DNA of 64,000 bases from Nevskia soli DSM 19509 (lineage in GTDB: Bacteria > Pseudomonadota > Gammaproteobacteria > Nevskiales > Nevskiaceae). The position numbers and the translations under genes are program-made. Below are positions 17,312-27,029 of this stretch, in pieces. The stretch is from positions 1-64,000 of the forward strand of contig NZ_JONR01000019.1 in NCBI RefSeq assembly GCF_000711955.1. The letters are read 5' to 3'. Within the stretch, counting starts at the first letter, position 1; each line of letters opens with the position of its first letter. The notes beneath the pieces were generated by a model. That model was not told the origin of the DNA and made no database searches. It worked only from the letters and a program-made list of their open reading frames with translations.

Positions 17312-20300
17312 ATGCCGATTTTTTCGTCGAAATGGGGCGCGCGGGCATGCGGGAGCAGCATGATCCTGGCTTGCCTGCTCCTGCTGGCAGGCTGCGGCGG
17401 GGGCGGCGGCAGCGGCCAGGGCGGCGGGGGCGGCCCGACGGTGCTCGACGACAGTTATGCGGTGCTGGGCCCGATTTCCGGTGCAACGGTCAAAATCTAC
17501 GACCTGACCGGCAAGCAGCTTCTGGCCGGTACGACGATGACGTATGACGAGGCGCGCGACACGGTGTTGTCGGGAACAACGCGGGTGCTGCGCAGCTATG
17601 CGGACGGCCGCGCCGTGGGCAAGATCCAGATCAAGGCGGACGCTTCGGTACAGATTTCCAGCGACGCGCTGTATATCGCGGAGGTCAACGGCGGAGTGGA
17701 TTGCGATCCCAACGACGACGGGGTGATCGACAGTACGGAGGGCGCCGCGGGGCCGAAATTCCTGGGCAATTTCCGTGCGGTGATCCCTGGCGACGCGCTG
17801 CTGGCGGGCAAGGTGCGGGTGAATGTGCTGACGGAGATGGCATTCGCCGGCGTTGCGGGCTCCGCCGTGAAGGATACGATCGAAACCAGGCTGAACCGGC
17901 TGGCGGCCTTCGTCTTCAAGGACGGCGCGGCGGGAGACCTGAACGGCGACGGCAAGGTGGATTACCGCGATTTCCTGGCCTACGATCCTTCGGACATGAC
18001 CGGTGCCGGCAGCGCGACGCCGGTTCGCGCCGCCGATGCGCATTTGCGGATCGCGCCCCTGCTGCTGCAGATCCTGGCGCTGAAGAATGGGCAGGGCAAC
18101 AGCTACCTGGACCGCCTGCGCCTGGGTGGCGGCCGCGCAACGACCGAGGATTTCATGACGGCGCAGTTCGGCGACGCAAACCGTGACGGGCTGGTGAACG
18201 TCTTCGAGGATCCGACGACGAACGATACCGACGGGGACGGCAAGGTGGACGCCTCCGATTCGGATATGGATGGAGACGGCATTCCCAACGATATCGAGCT
18301 GAAGCTGGGGCTGAATCCCTGGATCGTGGACTCGAACGGCAACGGCACGGCCGATGGCGCGGAGGACAGCGACGGCGACGGCCTGAGCAATGCCGATGAA
18401 CTCACCAAGTACAAGACCGACCCGACCAACCCGGACAGCGACGGCGACGGCATCAAGGACGGAGACGAGGTGAAGTACGGGCTGGACCCGCTCGATCCCT
18501 CGGACGCCACCAAGGACGCCGACAGCGACGGCCTGAGCAATGTCGACGAGATCAACAAGTACAAAACCGATCCGACCAAGCCGGATACCGAAGGCGACGG
18601 CCTGACCGACGGAGATGAGGTGAATGTCTTCAAGACCGATCCGCTGAAGGTGGACAGCGACGGCGACGGCCTGAACGACGGGGAAGAGGTGAACGTCTAC
18701 GGCACCAACCCGGCCAAGGCGGACACCGACGGGGACGGCATCAGCGACGGCGACGAGGTGAAGGGCTTCAAGCTCTACGACGGGGTCACCGTGGTCCACA
18801 CCGACCCGCTGAATGTGGATACGGACGGGGATGGGATCAACGACGGGCTGGAAAAGCAGGTGCAGGACCAGTTCGCCAAGTATCTCCACCCGGACAACGC
18901 CAAGGCCTGCCTGACCGGCCCGCTCAATCCCAATAGCCCCGGCACCCGGCCGAACCTGGGCGGATTGAAATTCCTGGATACGACCTTGACGGAAGCCGCA
19001 CTGGAGACGGACCCGGACGGCGACGGCAAGGCGACCATCGAGGAAATCTGCATGGGAACGAATCCGAACGCCAAGGCGGATACGTTCCAGTACGTTTATG
19101 AAACGGCCGCCGGTGGAACGAAGCCGGAGTTCACGGCGATGCAGGCGGCGGGCTTCGTGTATGTGCCTGGCGGCTGGGATGTGGACGGGGACGGCACCAA
19201 TGAAACCGGGTTCTTCATCGCCGCCTATGATGCGAAGGACTCCGCGGTGCCGGTGAGCGGCACCCGCAATGTCACCGACCTGCTGCAGGGTGCGCAGGTG
19301 TACAACGCCACCAAGAAGACTTATTCGGACCGGCTTTGCGACACCGCGACCGCGCCCAAGGACAGCGATACCAGCGACGCCAAGGGCACCTGCCGCGGCA
19401 ATCAGTATGGCGCCTCCGGGCAGGCCAGCATCGACGGCAAGACGGTGCATCGCGCGGTATTCACCACCGCCGGCGTGCCTTATACGGGATTGTCCTGGCT
19501 GGAAGCGCGTGCGGCGCTGTTGGAATCGCCGGTGGATGCCGCAGCGGCCACGGGCGGCCCCTACCCGATCGACCTGCCTTCGGAAACGCAGTGGATGCAG
19601 CTGGTGCAGACGGCGGTCAACAATCCGCTGAACTGGACCTCGAGCAAGCTCGCCACTGGCAGCCTGTTCCGGGGGCATTCCGACGGCACGCCGCCGATGC
19701 CGCTGGCCATCGGCGACGAGTCCAACCTGTACTCCGATACCGGCAACGACGCTACCAACGGCGCCGACCAGGGCCGCTACTTCGTCATTGCCAACGGCGT
19801 CGTCACCCGCGACTTCACCCTGCCCCTGGGCTACTCGGTGAAGGTGTGGGACTTGGCCGGCAACGCGCCGCAGTGGTCACGCGGCGTGGTGGGCTCCGTC
19901 GCCACCACCAGCACCACGGGTACGCGCAATGGCGGTGACCGCTTCGCGGACGGGTTGAACGAGCTGTTCGACTACGACGGCACCAATCTTTCCGGACTCA
20001 AGGGAACCATCACCGCGATGCCTGACTGGCTCAAGCCGGTGATCCCCAACACAGCGCCGCCCACCGCCACCTCGGGCAAGACCACGATCCTGACCCGCAT
20101 CCTGGGCGCCGGCGTCTACAACGACGGCTCACCCAACAGCGACACCAACGGCGACAGCATCAGCGACGGCTCGAACGCCACGTTCGACGTCGGCTATGGA
20201 CAGAACGGGTATGTCGACCACTACTCGGCGGTCTTGCGGGGCGCTTCTTATTCGGCGGCTTCCAATTCCGGCGTTGCGGGGATGGATTTGCAGAATGGGG

Positions 20301-20344
20301 TGAGCAGGCAGGTGGGGTTTGTGGGGTTCAGGGGGGCGCGGTAA
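17312..20344 (+). CDS. Large lipoprotein with type 3 calcium repeats and an FGE/SUMF1-like domain
   Basis: This protein has 1,010 residues. The chosen ATG gives a signal peptide ending in the lipobox LLAGC, and an ATG at 17360 is too close to the lipobox. A glycine-rich linker follows the lipidated Cys. The middle holds an EF-like loop (DLNGDGKVDYRDF) and about ten thrombospondin type 3 style repeats such as DSDGDGLSNADEL and DTDGDGISDGDEV, which bind calcium in related proteins. The C-terminal ~330 residues carry the formylglycine-generating-enzyme/C-type-lectin-like signature (PSETQWMQL, VWDLAGNAPQWSRG, VLRGASY, VGFRGAR). The catalytic cysteine pair of true FGE is not visible in the terminal block, so it is more likely a binding domain. 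It is divergent from Rhs and probably exposed on the outer membrane. Confidence 0.8.
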   Translation: MPIFSSKWGARACGSSMILACLLLLAGCGGGGGSGQGGGGGPTVLDDSYAVLGPISGATVKIYDLTGKQLLAGTTMTYDEARDTVLSGTTRVLRSYADGRAVGKIQIKADASVQISSDALYIAEVNGGVDCDPNDDGVIDSTEGAAGPKFLGNFRAVIPGDALLAGKVRVNVLTEMAFAGVAGSAVKDTIETRLNRLAAFVFKDGAAGDLNGDGKVDYRDFLAYDPSDMTGAGSATPVRAADAHLRIAPLLLQILALKNGQGNSYLDRLRLGGGRATTEDFMTAQFGDANRDGLVNVFEDPTTNDTDGDGKVDASDSDMDGDGIPNDIELKLGLNPWIVDSNGNGTADGAEDSDGDGLSNADELTKYKTDPTNPDSDGDGIKDGDEVKYGLDPLDPSDATKDADSDGLSNVDEINKYKTDPTKPDTEGDGLTDGDEVNVFKTDPLKVDSDGDGLNDGEEVNVYGTNPAKADTDGDGISDGDEVKGFKLYDGVTVVHTDPLNVDTDGDGINDGLEKQVQDQFAKYLHPDNAKACLTGPLNPNSPGTRPNLGGLKFLDTTLTEAALETDPDGDGKATIEEICMGTNPNAKADTFQYVYETAAGGTKPEFTAMQAAGFVYVPGGWDVDGDGTNETGFFIAAYDAKDSAVPVSGTRNVTDLLQGAQVYNATKKTYSDRLCDTATAPKDSDTSDAKGTCRGNQYGASGQASIDGKTVHRAVFTTAGVPYTGLSWLEARAALLESPVDAAAATGGPYPIDLPSETQWMQLVQTAVNNPLNWTSSKLATGSLFRGHSDGTPPMPLAIGDESNLYSDTGNDATNGADQGRYFVIANGVVTRDFTLPLGYSVKVWDLAGNAPQWSRGVVGSVATTSTTGTRNGGDRFADGLNELFDYDGTNLSGLKGTITAMPDWLKPVIPNTAPPTATSGKTTILTRILGAGVYNDGSPNSDTNGDSISDGSNATFDVGYGQNGYVDHYSAVLRGASYSAASNSGVAGMDLQNGVSRQVGFVGFRGAR

Positions 20345-20440
20345 GGGAGCAGGATCTCCTGCCCCCTCATTCGGCCGATAGGTGCGGAATAGGATTATTA
20401 CGCCCAATAGTCGTACTTCATACACCCTATTTTTCTGATT

Positions 20441-20458
20441 ATCGTGGTCTGTTCCTGA
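20441..20458. repeat. Right copy of the 18-bp dispersed repeat
   Basis: The sequence atcgtggtctgttcctga matches the copy at 382-399 with two mismatches in the same orientation. It lies 97 bp after the lipoprotein stop and directly before the EamA remnant, so it marks the right junction of the accessory block. Confidence 0.5.
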
Positions 20459-20468
20459 AGCGTGTGGC

Positions 20469-20642
20469 ATCGTGATCTGGACGATGCAGTCGGGCGCGAT
20501 GGGTGCGGTACCGGCCTTGCGCGAGACGAGCGTGGTGTTCGCGGTGCTGATCGGGCGCTTGTTCCTGAAGGAAGCGGTCAGTAGAAAGCGCTGGCTCGCC
20601 TCCCTGGTCGTCGCAGCCGGGGCGGTTTGTCTGGGGGTTTGA
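20469..20642 (+). pseudogene. 3' remnant of an EamA/DMT-family transporter
   Basis: From 20469 the frame reads IVIWTMQSGAMGAVPALRET, continues through VFAVLIGRLFLKEAV and RWLASLVVAAGAVCLGV, and stops at TGA 20640-20642. This is the last two membrane helices of an EamA drug/metabolite transporter, whose proteins usually have about ten helices and 280-300 residues. No start codon or N-terminal part is present. The frame loses similarity at the 20441-20458 repeat, so the gene was probably cut by the event that brought in the island. The N-terminal half could lie beyond the left edge of the window. It is unlikely to be expressed as protein. Confidence 0.7.
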
Positions 20643-20756
20643 CTCGGAGGAAAACGTAATCCGCCCCCTATTGTTTACGTGTAACCTGTCCCGCTGAGAC
20701 TTGCATCGACCGCCCTACAGTCGCCGCCGAAACTCGGCGTGAGCATAGAGTAGCTA

Positions 20757-21314
20757 ATGGTGGAGAAGCTTCCCATTTCATTGTTCATGGCCGCATCGCT
20801 CATCACCTTCAGCTCCTGGTTCTATCTTGTGGCGGAGATGATCGGAATGTGGCGCTTTTGGCCTTGGGCTTACCGGACGGGACTGAAGGTGTTTGAAGAG
20901 AGCGTGCAACAGCCGCTCCGGCATCCATTACTTCGTGCAATAGATCTTGAAGCTGTGAAGGCGCGGATGATCTCGCCCGACGAAGTGCTGTTTAGGGCGC
21001 CAGCTCCCATATTCGGCTTTCGAATCAATACGCCATTCCCCATCAAAGGGACTCTGCTTTGGTCAGACTCAACGGCCATCAGGGTAATCGGCAGACTTCC
21101 GATTGGCTCGGTAGCGTTCCTGGGAGCCTGGTTGGTCGGCTGGAGTACTGCTGGATTTTTCCCCAAGAAGGATGATCTTGATCCTGTTTCATTCGTTCTA
21201 TTCGGCTGGGCCATCGCGGGCGTTATGGTTGCAGTATCCCTTCCGCTGGAATTGCACCGGATAAGAAAAGCGAAAGAGGCCTTGGTTGCTTATTTGCAAG
21301 GCGCCCGACAATAA
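20757..21314 (+). CDS. Hypothetical inner-membrane protein
   Basis: The gene encodes 185 residues from the ATG at 20757. Three hydrophobic segments are visible: residues about 6-28 (ISLFMAASLITFSSWFYLV), 113-133 (IGSVAFLGAWLVGWSTAGFF) and 146-166 (FVLFGWAIAGVMVAVSLPL). The middle part is soluble (VQQPLRHPLLRAIDLEAVK). The C-terminus is basic and probably cytoplasmic (HRIRKAKEALVAY). I do not recognise the family. The base composition is less GC-rich than the core genes to the right, consistent with an accessory gene. No operon partner is close; the next frame begins about 170 bp later. Confidence 0.6.
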   Translation: MVEKLPISLFMAASLITFSSWFYLVAEMIGMWRFWPWAYRTGLKVFEESVQQPLRHPLLRAIDLEAVKARMISPDEVLFRAPAPIFGFRINTPFPIKGTLLWSDSTAIRVIGRLPIGSVAFLGAWLVGWSTAGFFPKKDDLDPVSFVLFGWAIAGVMVAVSLPLELHRIRKAKEALVAYLQGARQ

Positions 21315-21484
21315 GCACCAACCGACACCGCTCGGCGCCGCGGCCGAGCAATGCTGAGTGCTGTCCAACAGGCGACTCTTACATTGCGCAGCTTCGCCTC
21401 GATGGTAGCCATTTGCGTCGGGTATCGATACGTTATTCTTGCGGGGACCTTTCCTTTCCCTAAAGCGCGATTATCGACACTCGG

Positions 21485-22117
21485 ATGATCGATCAAATAG
21501 CATACGGACTCTATGTCGCAGCGCACTGGGAATGGTGACTTCCCTCAGTCCTGCTGTTCCTGCTCCTCGTGTGGCTTTTGTCTCGCCTGCCACGCAAGGT
21601 GCAGATTCTGAATCTTGTCGCCGGTCTGGCGGCACTGGCTGCATTCAGCCAGTCCGCAAGACTACCTCGCGCAGTCATCGCGGGGCTTGGGCGTCCAGGA
21701 TCGGCGCCCCTTATCGGGCTCAAATCATCATCACCCGATCAATACGACATCGTCATTCAGGGACAGGACAGCAGCACTCATGTCGTGTTGTTCGATCTCC
21801 ATCACAACGACACGCACTGGGACCCCCTTTCGCCCTACACCATGCTCGCTTTCGAAGCCGGCGACCAATTCAACGTCCGGTATCTCGGCGCCGCTCCTGA
21901 GCACTTCGTCATTATTCTCCACGACGACAGCCCGTGGGCGCATCGTGTGGGATGCATCAACCTGGCCGCAAAAATCAGGGATGAGAGTGATGCCTATCAA
22001 CATGGCATCGCACATTCTGCTTCCGCCTCAACAACCGCGGCAAACAAGAGCATCTATGATCGAGATCAGCGTCTCTATCAGGCGTGCAAGGGTCTATCGA
22101 CCAAAGACGGGACTTGA
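21485..22117 (+). pseudogene. Hypothetical protein interrupted by an in-frame TGA
   Basis: An ATG at 21485 opens MIDQIAYGLYVAAHWEW, then TGA at 21536-21538, then the same frame continues LPSVLLFLLLVWLLSRLP to a stop at 22117. Without the TGA this would be about 210 residues with a natural N-terminal membrane helix. As it stands, translation could start only at a GTG at 21569, which cuts that helix in half and gives 182 residues. The TGA replaces what could be a third Trp codon (WEW-W). The remaining part (DQYDIVIQGQDSSTHVVLFD, FVIILHDDSPWAHRVGC) is of unknown function. It could be a recent nonsense mutation, or a shorter real gene starting at the GTG. Confidence 0.5.
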
Positions 22118-22132
22118 TGCTCAACGCTTGCA

Positions 22133-22248
22133 GGGCGCAATAAGCCTGTCCCGAGTGCGTTGCGAAGCAACGTGTATCGAGGGGCGAAGCGCATTGCGCC
22201 GGATTGGCGCCCCTTCATACGGCGCAATGCGCTTCGCTTATTGCGCCC
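22133..22248. repeat. Cloverleaf-like palindromic repeat element
   Basis: Three nested perfect stems are seen: an outer 13-bp stem (22133-22145 with 22236-22248), a left inner hairpin (22158-22163 with 22167-22172, loop gaa) and a right inner 17-bp stem (22184-22200 with 22221-22237). The arms abut so that the whole can fold as a closed multi-branch structure. The core ggcgcaatgcgcttcgc is the type of sequence found in dispersed intergenic palindromes of gammaproteobacteria. It lies just after the interrupted hypothetical gene and before the fadA terminator. Confidence 0.65.
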
Positions 22249-22297
22249 AATTCCAGCGACGACCACCGACATACATCAATCCAGACATCACAAAAAT

Positions 22298-22329
22298 AAA
22301 AAAGCCGGAGCAGAAGCTCCGGCTTTTTT
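22298..22329. terminator. Bidirectional intrinsic terminator after fadA
   Basis: A 14-bp perfect stem (aaaaaagccggagc / gctccggctttttt) with a four-base loop has T runs on both strands. It lies 55 bp beyond the fadA stop and would end the fadBA transcript. A second GC hairpin (ccccggc/gccgggg) lies between it and fadA. Confidence 0.85.
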
Positions 22330-22383
22330 GTGAGGCGCTGGACCCCGGCTTGCGCCGGGGTGACAGCGGACTTCGAACGGGCT

Positions 22384-23544
22384 TTAGTGCACCCGCTCCA
22401 GAACGGTAGCGACGCCCTGCCCCATGCCGATGCACATGGTGGCGAGGCCGAACTGCGCGTCCTTCTGGTTGAGGATGTGCGCCAGGGCGCCGGTGATGCG
22501 CGCGCCGGAGCAGCCCAGCGGATGGCCCAGGGCGATGGCGCCGCCCTTGATGTTGATGTGATCCATGCGGTCGAGCAGCTTCATCTCGGTCAGCACCGCC
22601 AGGGACTGCGCGGCGAAGGCTTCGTTCAGCTCGAAGTAGTTGATGTCTTTCAGGGTCAGGCCGGCGCGCTCCAGCGCCTTCTTGCTGGCGGGCACCGGGC
22701 CGCGGCCCATGGTGCTGGGGTCGCAGCCGGCGGAGGCCATCGAGCGGATCTTGGCCAGCGGCTTGAGGCCGAGGGCCTTGGCCTTTTCGGCGGACATGAC
22801 CAGCACGGCGGAAGCGCCGTCGGACAGCGCGGAGCTGTTGCCGGCGGTGACCGAACCCTTGGGGTTGAACACCGGCTTGAGCTTGGACAGGCCGTCGAAG
22901 CTGGCGTCGGTGCGCACCACTTCGTCGAAGTCGATCAGGGCCGGCAGGCCGTCGGCGTCATGACCGGCGAGCGGGATCAGCTCGTCCTTGAAGGCGCCGT
23001 CCTTGCGCGCCTGGGTGGCGCGCTGGTGCGAGGCCAGGGCGAACTCGTCCTGGGCCTTGCGCGAGATCTGGAAGGTGGTGGCCAGCATCTCGGCGGTGAG
23101 GCCCATCATCGCCGCCGCCTTGGCGGTGTTGAGGGACAGCTCCGGGTTGCCGTCGAAGTTGTAGTCCATGGGCACGTGGCCCATGTGCTCGACGCCGCCG
23201 CAGATGTAGAGGTCGCCGATGCCGGAGTTGATGGCGCCGACGGCGGCATGGATGGCGGTCATCGACGAACCGCACAGGCGGTTCACGGTCTGGCCGGAGA
23301 CTTCGTGCGGCAGGCCGGCCAGCAGGGAGACCTGGCGGGCGATGTTGAAGCCCTGCTCCAGGGTCTGCTGCACGCAGCCCCAGATCACGTCTTCGATATC
23401 CTTGGGGCTGACCGCTGCGTTGCGCGCCAGCAGGGCCTTGATCAGTTCGGCGGAGAGGTTCTCCGCGCGCACGTTGCGGAACACGCCGGCCTTGGAACGG
23501 CCCATCGGGGTACGCACCGCATCAACGATTACGACTTCAGTCAT
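22384..23544 (-). CDS. fadA: 3-ketoacyl-CoA thiolase FadA
   Basis: The gene encodes 386 residues, the usual FadA length. The start ATG at 23544 is preceded by GGAG seven bases away, and translation begins MTEVVIVDAVRTPMGRSKAG as in E. coli FadA. The enzyme performs thiolytic cleavage of 3-ketoacyl-CoA, the last step of the beta-oxidation cycle, as the beta subunit of the FadB2A2 complex in the cytoplasm. The acylated Cys is in NRLCGSSM, and the other active-site residues are in GGAIALGHPLGCSGAR and CIGMGQG. VWGCVQQTLEQGFNIAR is a FadA signature. It lies 32 bp downstream of fadB in the same direction and is followed by a strong terminator, so the pair forms one operon. Confidence 0.97.
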   Translation of the reverse strand: MTEVVIVDAVRTPMGRSKAGVFRNVRAENLSAELIKALLARNAAVSPKDIEDVIWGCVQQTLEQGFNIARQVSLLAGLPHEVSGQTVNRLCGSSMTAIHAAVGAINSGIGDLYICGGVEHMGHVPMDYNFDGNPELSLNTAKAAAMMGLTAEMLATTFQISRKAQDEFALASHQRATQARKDGAFKDELIPLAGHDADGLPALIDFDEVVRTDASFDGLSKLKPVFNPKGSVTAGNSSALSDGASAVLVMSAEKAKALGLKPLAKIRSMASAGCDPSTMGRGPVPASKKALERAGLTLKDINYFELNEAFAAQSLAVLTEMKLLDRMDHINIKGGAIALGHPLGCSGARITGALAHILNQKDAQFGLATMCIGMGQGVATVLERVH

Positions 23545-23576
23545 GTGAATCTCCAAAACGAAATTGGTGGCGGGGC

Positions 23577-25727
<2,151 letters not shown>

Positions 25728-26017
25728 GGGCTTCTTTTCCTCGGCTAGATGATGAATTGTCTTGAACGGACTTCTTGATCGGCGTGATCGAACCACAGTC
25801 ACGGCCGGCGCTGACGCCCGTTCCGCAGGGCGGACCGGCGGGTCGGACGCGGCAGATCGATGCTTCGCGCTGGCGGAACATGGATATGCCGGCGAATGTG
25901 CCGGCCGGCCCCGGCTGGGGCGCAGCCCGGGGATCATATACGCCTGCGTACGGTGGGACAAACCGAGCCCGTCCGGAAAGCCTGCCCGACACCAAAGCGG
26001 TGCGTAAAATTCACGCT

Positions 26018-26047
26018 TTGACAGGCACTTACAGCGGGTCCTAGAAT
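26018..26047 (+). promoter_or_regulatory. Sigma-70 promoter of the phasin-like gene
   Basis: TTGACA (26018-26023) and TAGAAT (26042-26047) are separated by 18 bp and lie 38 bp upstream of the phasin start. This is a close match to the housekeeping consensus. The remainder of the 357-bp spacer from fadB (25728-26017) shows no gene and no site I can name. Confidence 0.7.
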
Positions 26048-26084
26048 CCCGGCAAGCCACTGACACGCACCGGGGAGTCATAGA

Positions 26085-26795
26085 ATGGCCGCAAAACAGC
26101 ATCTGGACCAGCTCAAGCAGCAGATCGAACGGCTGCGCAAGGATTCCCTCGAGGTCGTCGCCAGCGCCAACAAGATCGTCTACAACGGCGTGCAGAAACT
26201 GGCGGATCGCGAGCTGAAGGCGCTCAACGATTACTACCGCGGCGCGCTCGATTCGATCAAGAAGGCGAATCGCAACGACATCCGCGGCCTGGCCCACCAG
26301 CAGCTCGACCTGCTGCAGGACACCGTCAACCAGGTCATCTCCCATGCCCGCGAGTCCATGGGCATCGTCGCCGAGACCCGGGCCGAGCTGTCGAAGCTGG
26401 TACAGAAGGGCATCAAGGGCGAAAAAGTCGCCATGGCGGACCTGAACAAGGCCGCGGCGCCTGCCAGGAAAGCCATCGCCAAGGTCAAGACCGCGGCGCA
26501 GAAGGCCGGCAAGGATGCGCAGAAATCGGTGAAGAAGGTCGGCAGGCAAGCCCAGGCCACCACCAAGAAGGCTGTGGCCAGCGGCAAGCGCACGGCCAGC
26601 GCCGCGATCAAAAAAGTGGAACACGCCGTCATCCCGCCGCCCTCGCCCGGTTCGCGCGCCAGCCGCGCCACCAGCCGGGCCAAGCAGGCGGCGACCACGG
26701 CGGTGGAATCGGTGGGCAGCGTGGTGTCCGGCGTGACCGGCGCGGTAACGGGTGCTGTGACCAAGGTGACCGATGCAGTCAAAAAGCAAGGCTGA
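26085..26795 (+). CDS. Phasin-family protein with a lysine/alanine-rich tail
   Basis: The gene encodes 236 residues, with GGGGAG seven bases before the ATG. Residues 1-110 are amphipathic helix with heptad character (LDQLKQQIERLRKDSLEVV, LDLLQDTVNQVISHARESM), the pattern of phasin_2 proteins that coat polyhydroxyalkanoate granules. Residues about 125-190 are rich in Ala and Lys (KAIAKVKTAAQKAGKDAQK), like histone H1-type tails, followed by a Pro/Ser linker and a Val/Thr/Gly repeat end (SVVSGVTGAVTGAVTKVTDA). Phasins bind PHA granules, and those with basic tails can also bind DNA. The position beside fadBA, which supplies hydroxyacyl-CoA precursors, fits a role in carbon storage, but no PHA synthase is in the window. 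It has its own promoter and terminator. Confidence 0.75.
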   Translation: MAAKQHLDQLKQQIERLRKDSLEVVASANKIVYNGVQKLADRELKALNDYYRGALDSIKKANRNDIRGLAHQQLDLLQDTVNQVISHARESMGIVAETRAELSKLVQKGIKGEKVAMADLNKAAAPARKAIAKVKTAAQKAGKDAQKSVKKVGRQAQATTKKAVASGKRTASAAIKKVEHAVIPPPSPGSRASRATSRAKQAATTAVESVGSVVSGVTGAVTGAVTKVTDAVKKQG

Positions 26796-26815
26796 GATTT
26801 CGATTCCGCGATCAC

Positions 26816-26845
26816 ACCCGCCGTTTGCTGACGGCGGGTTTTTTA
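26816..26845 (+). terminator. Intrinsic terminator after the phasin-like gene
   Basis: A nine-base-pair stem, acccgccgt / acggcgggt, with a six-base loop is followed directly by six T. It lies 20 bp past the stop codon. Confidence 0.85.
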
Positions 26846-26881
26846 TGTTTGCTTGTTTGATTTTTATGTTTGCTTGTTTGA
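26840..26881. repeat. Two perfect tandem 21-bp copies
   Basis: The 21-mer beginning tttttatgtttgcttgtttg is repeated once, exactly head to tail, starting inside the T-run of the phasin terminator. It is AT-rich in a GC-rich setting and lies in the leader of the ArsR-like gene. Confidence 0.85.
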
Positions 26882-27029
26882 ACAGTCCAGGCATGGGTCC
26901 GGCAGCGCGTTTGCGGACCACTGGTCCGCGCGCTCCCGGACGGGCGCGCCAGGATGGCGCGCCCCGGCTTGCCGGCGGAGCAGGAAGCGCAGCCGGGCAA
27001 GCCTGGTGGCCTGGACCAGGACGTCCACG

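Noticed and set aside
17312..20344. Diversity-generating retroelement target because of the FGE/C-lectin-like C-terminus
   Set aside because: No reverse transcriptase, accessory gene or template repeat is seen in the window, so the idea has no direct support.
25728..26017. FadR or PsrA operator in front of fadB
   Set aside because: No sequence resembling the known operators could be recognised in the spacer.
26853..27029. Longer N-terminus for the ArsR-methyltransferase (start at 26853)
   Set aside because: The added 59 residues are Arg/Ser-rich noise that overlaps the tandem repeat region, and the GTG at 27030 has a proper ribosome binding site.
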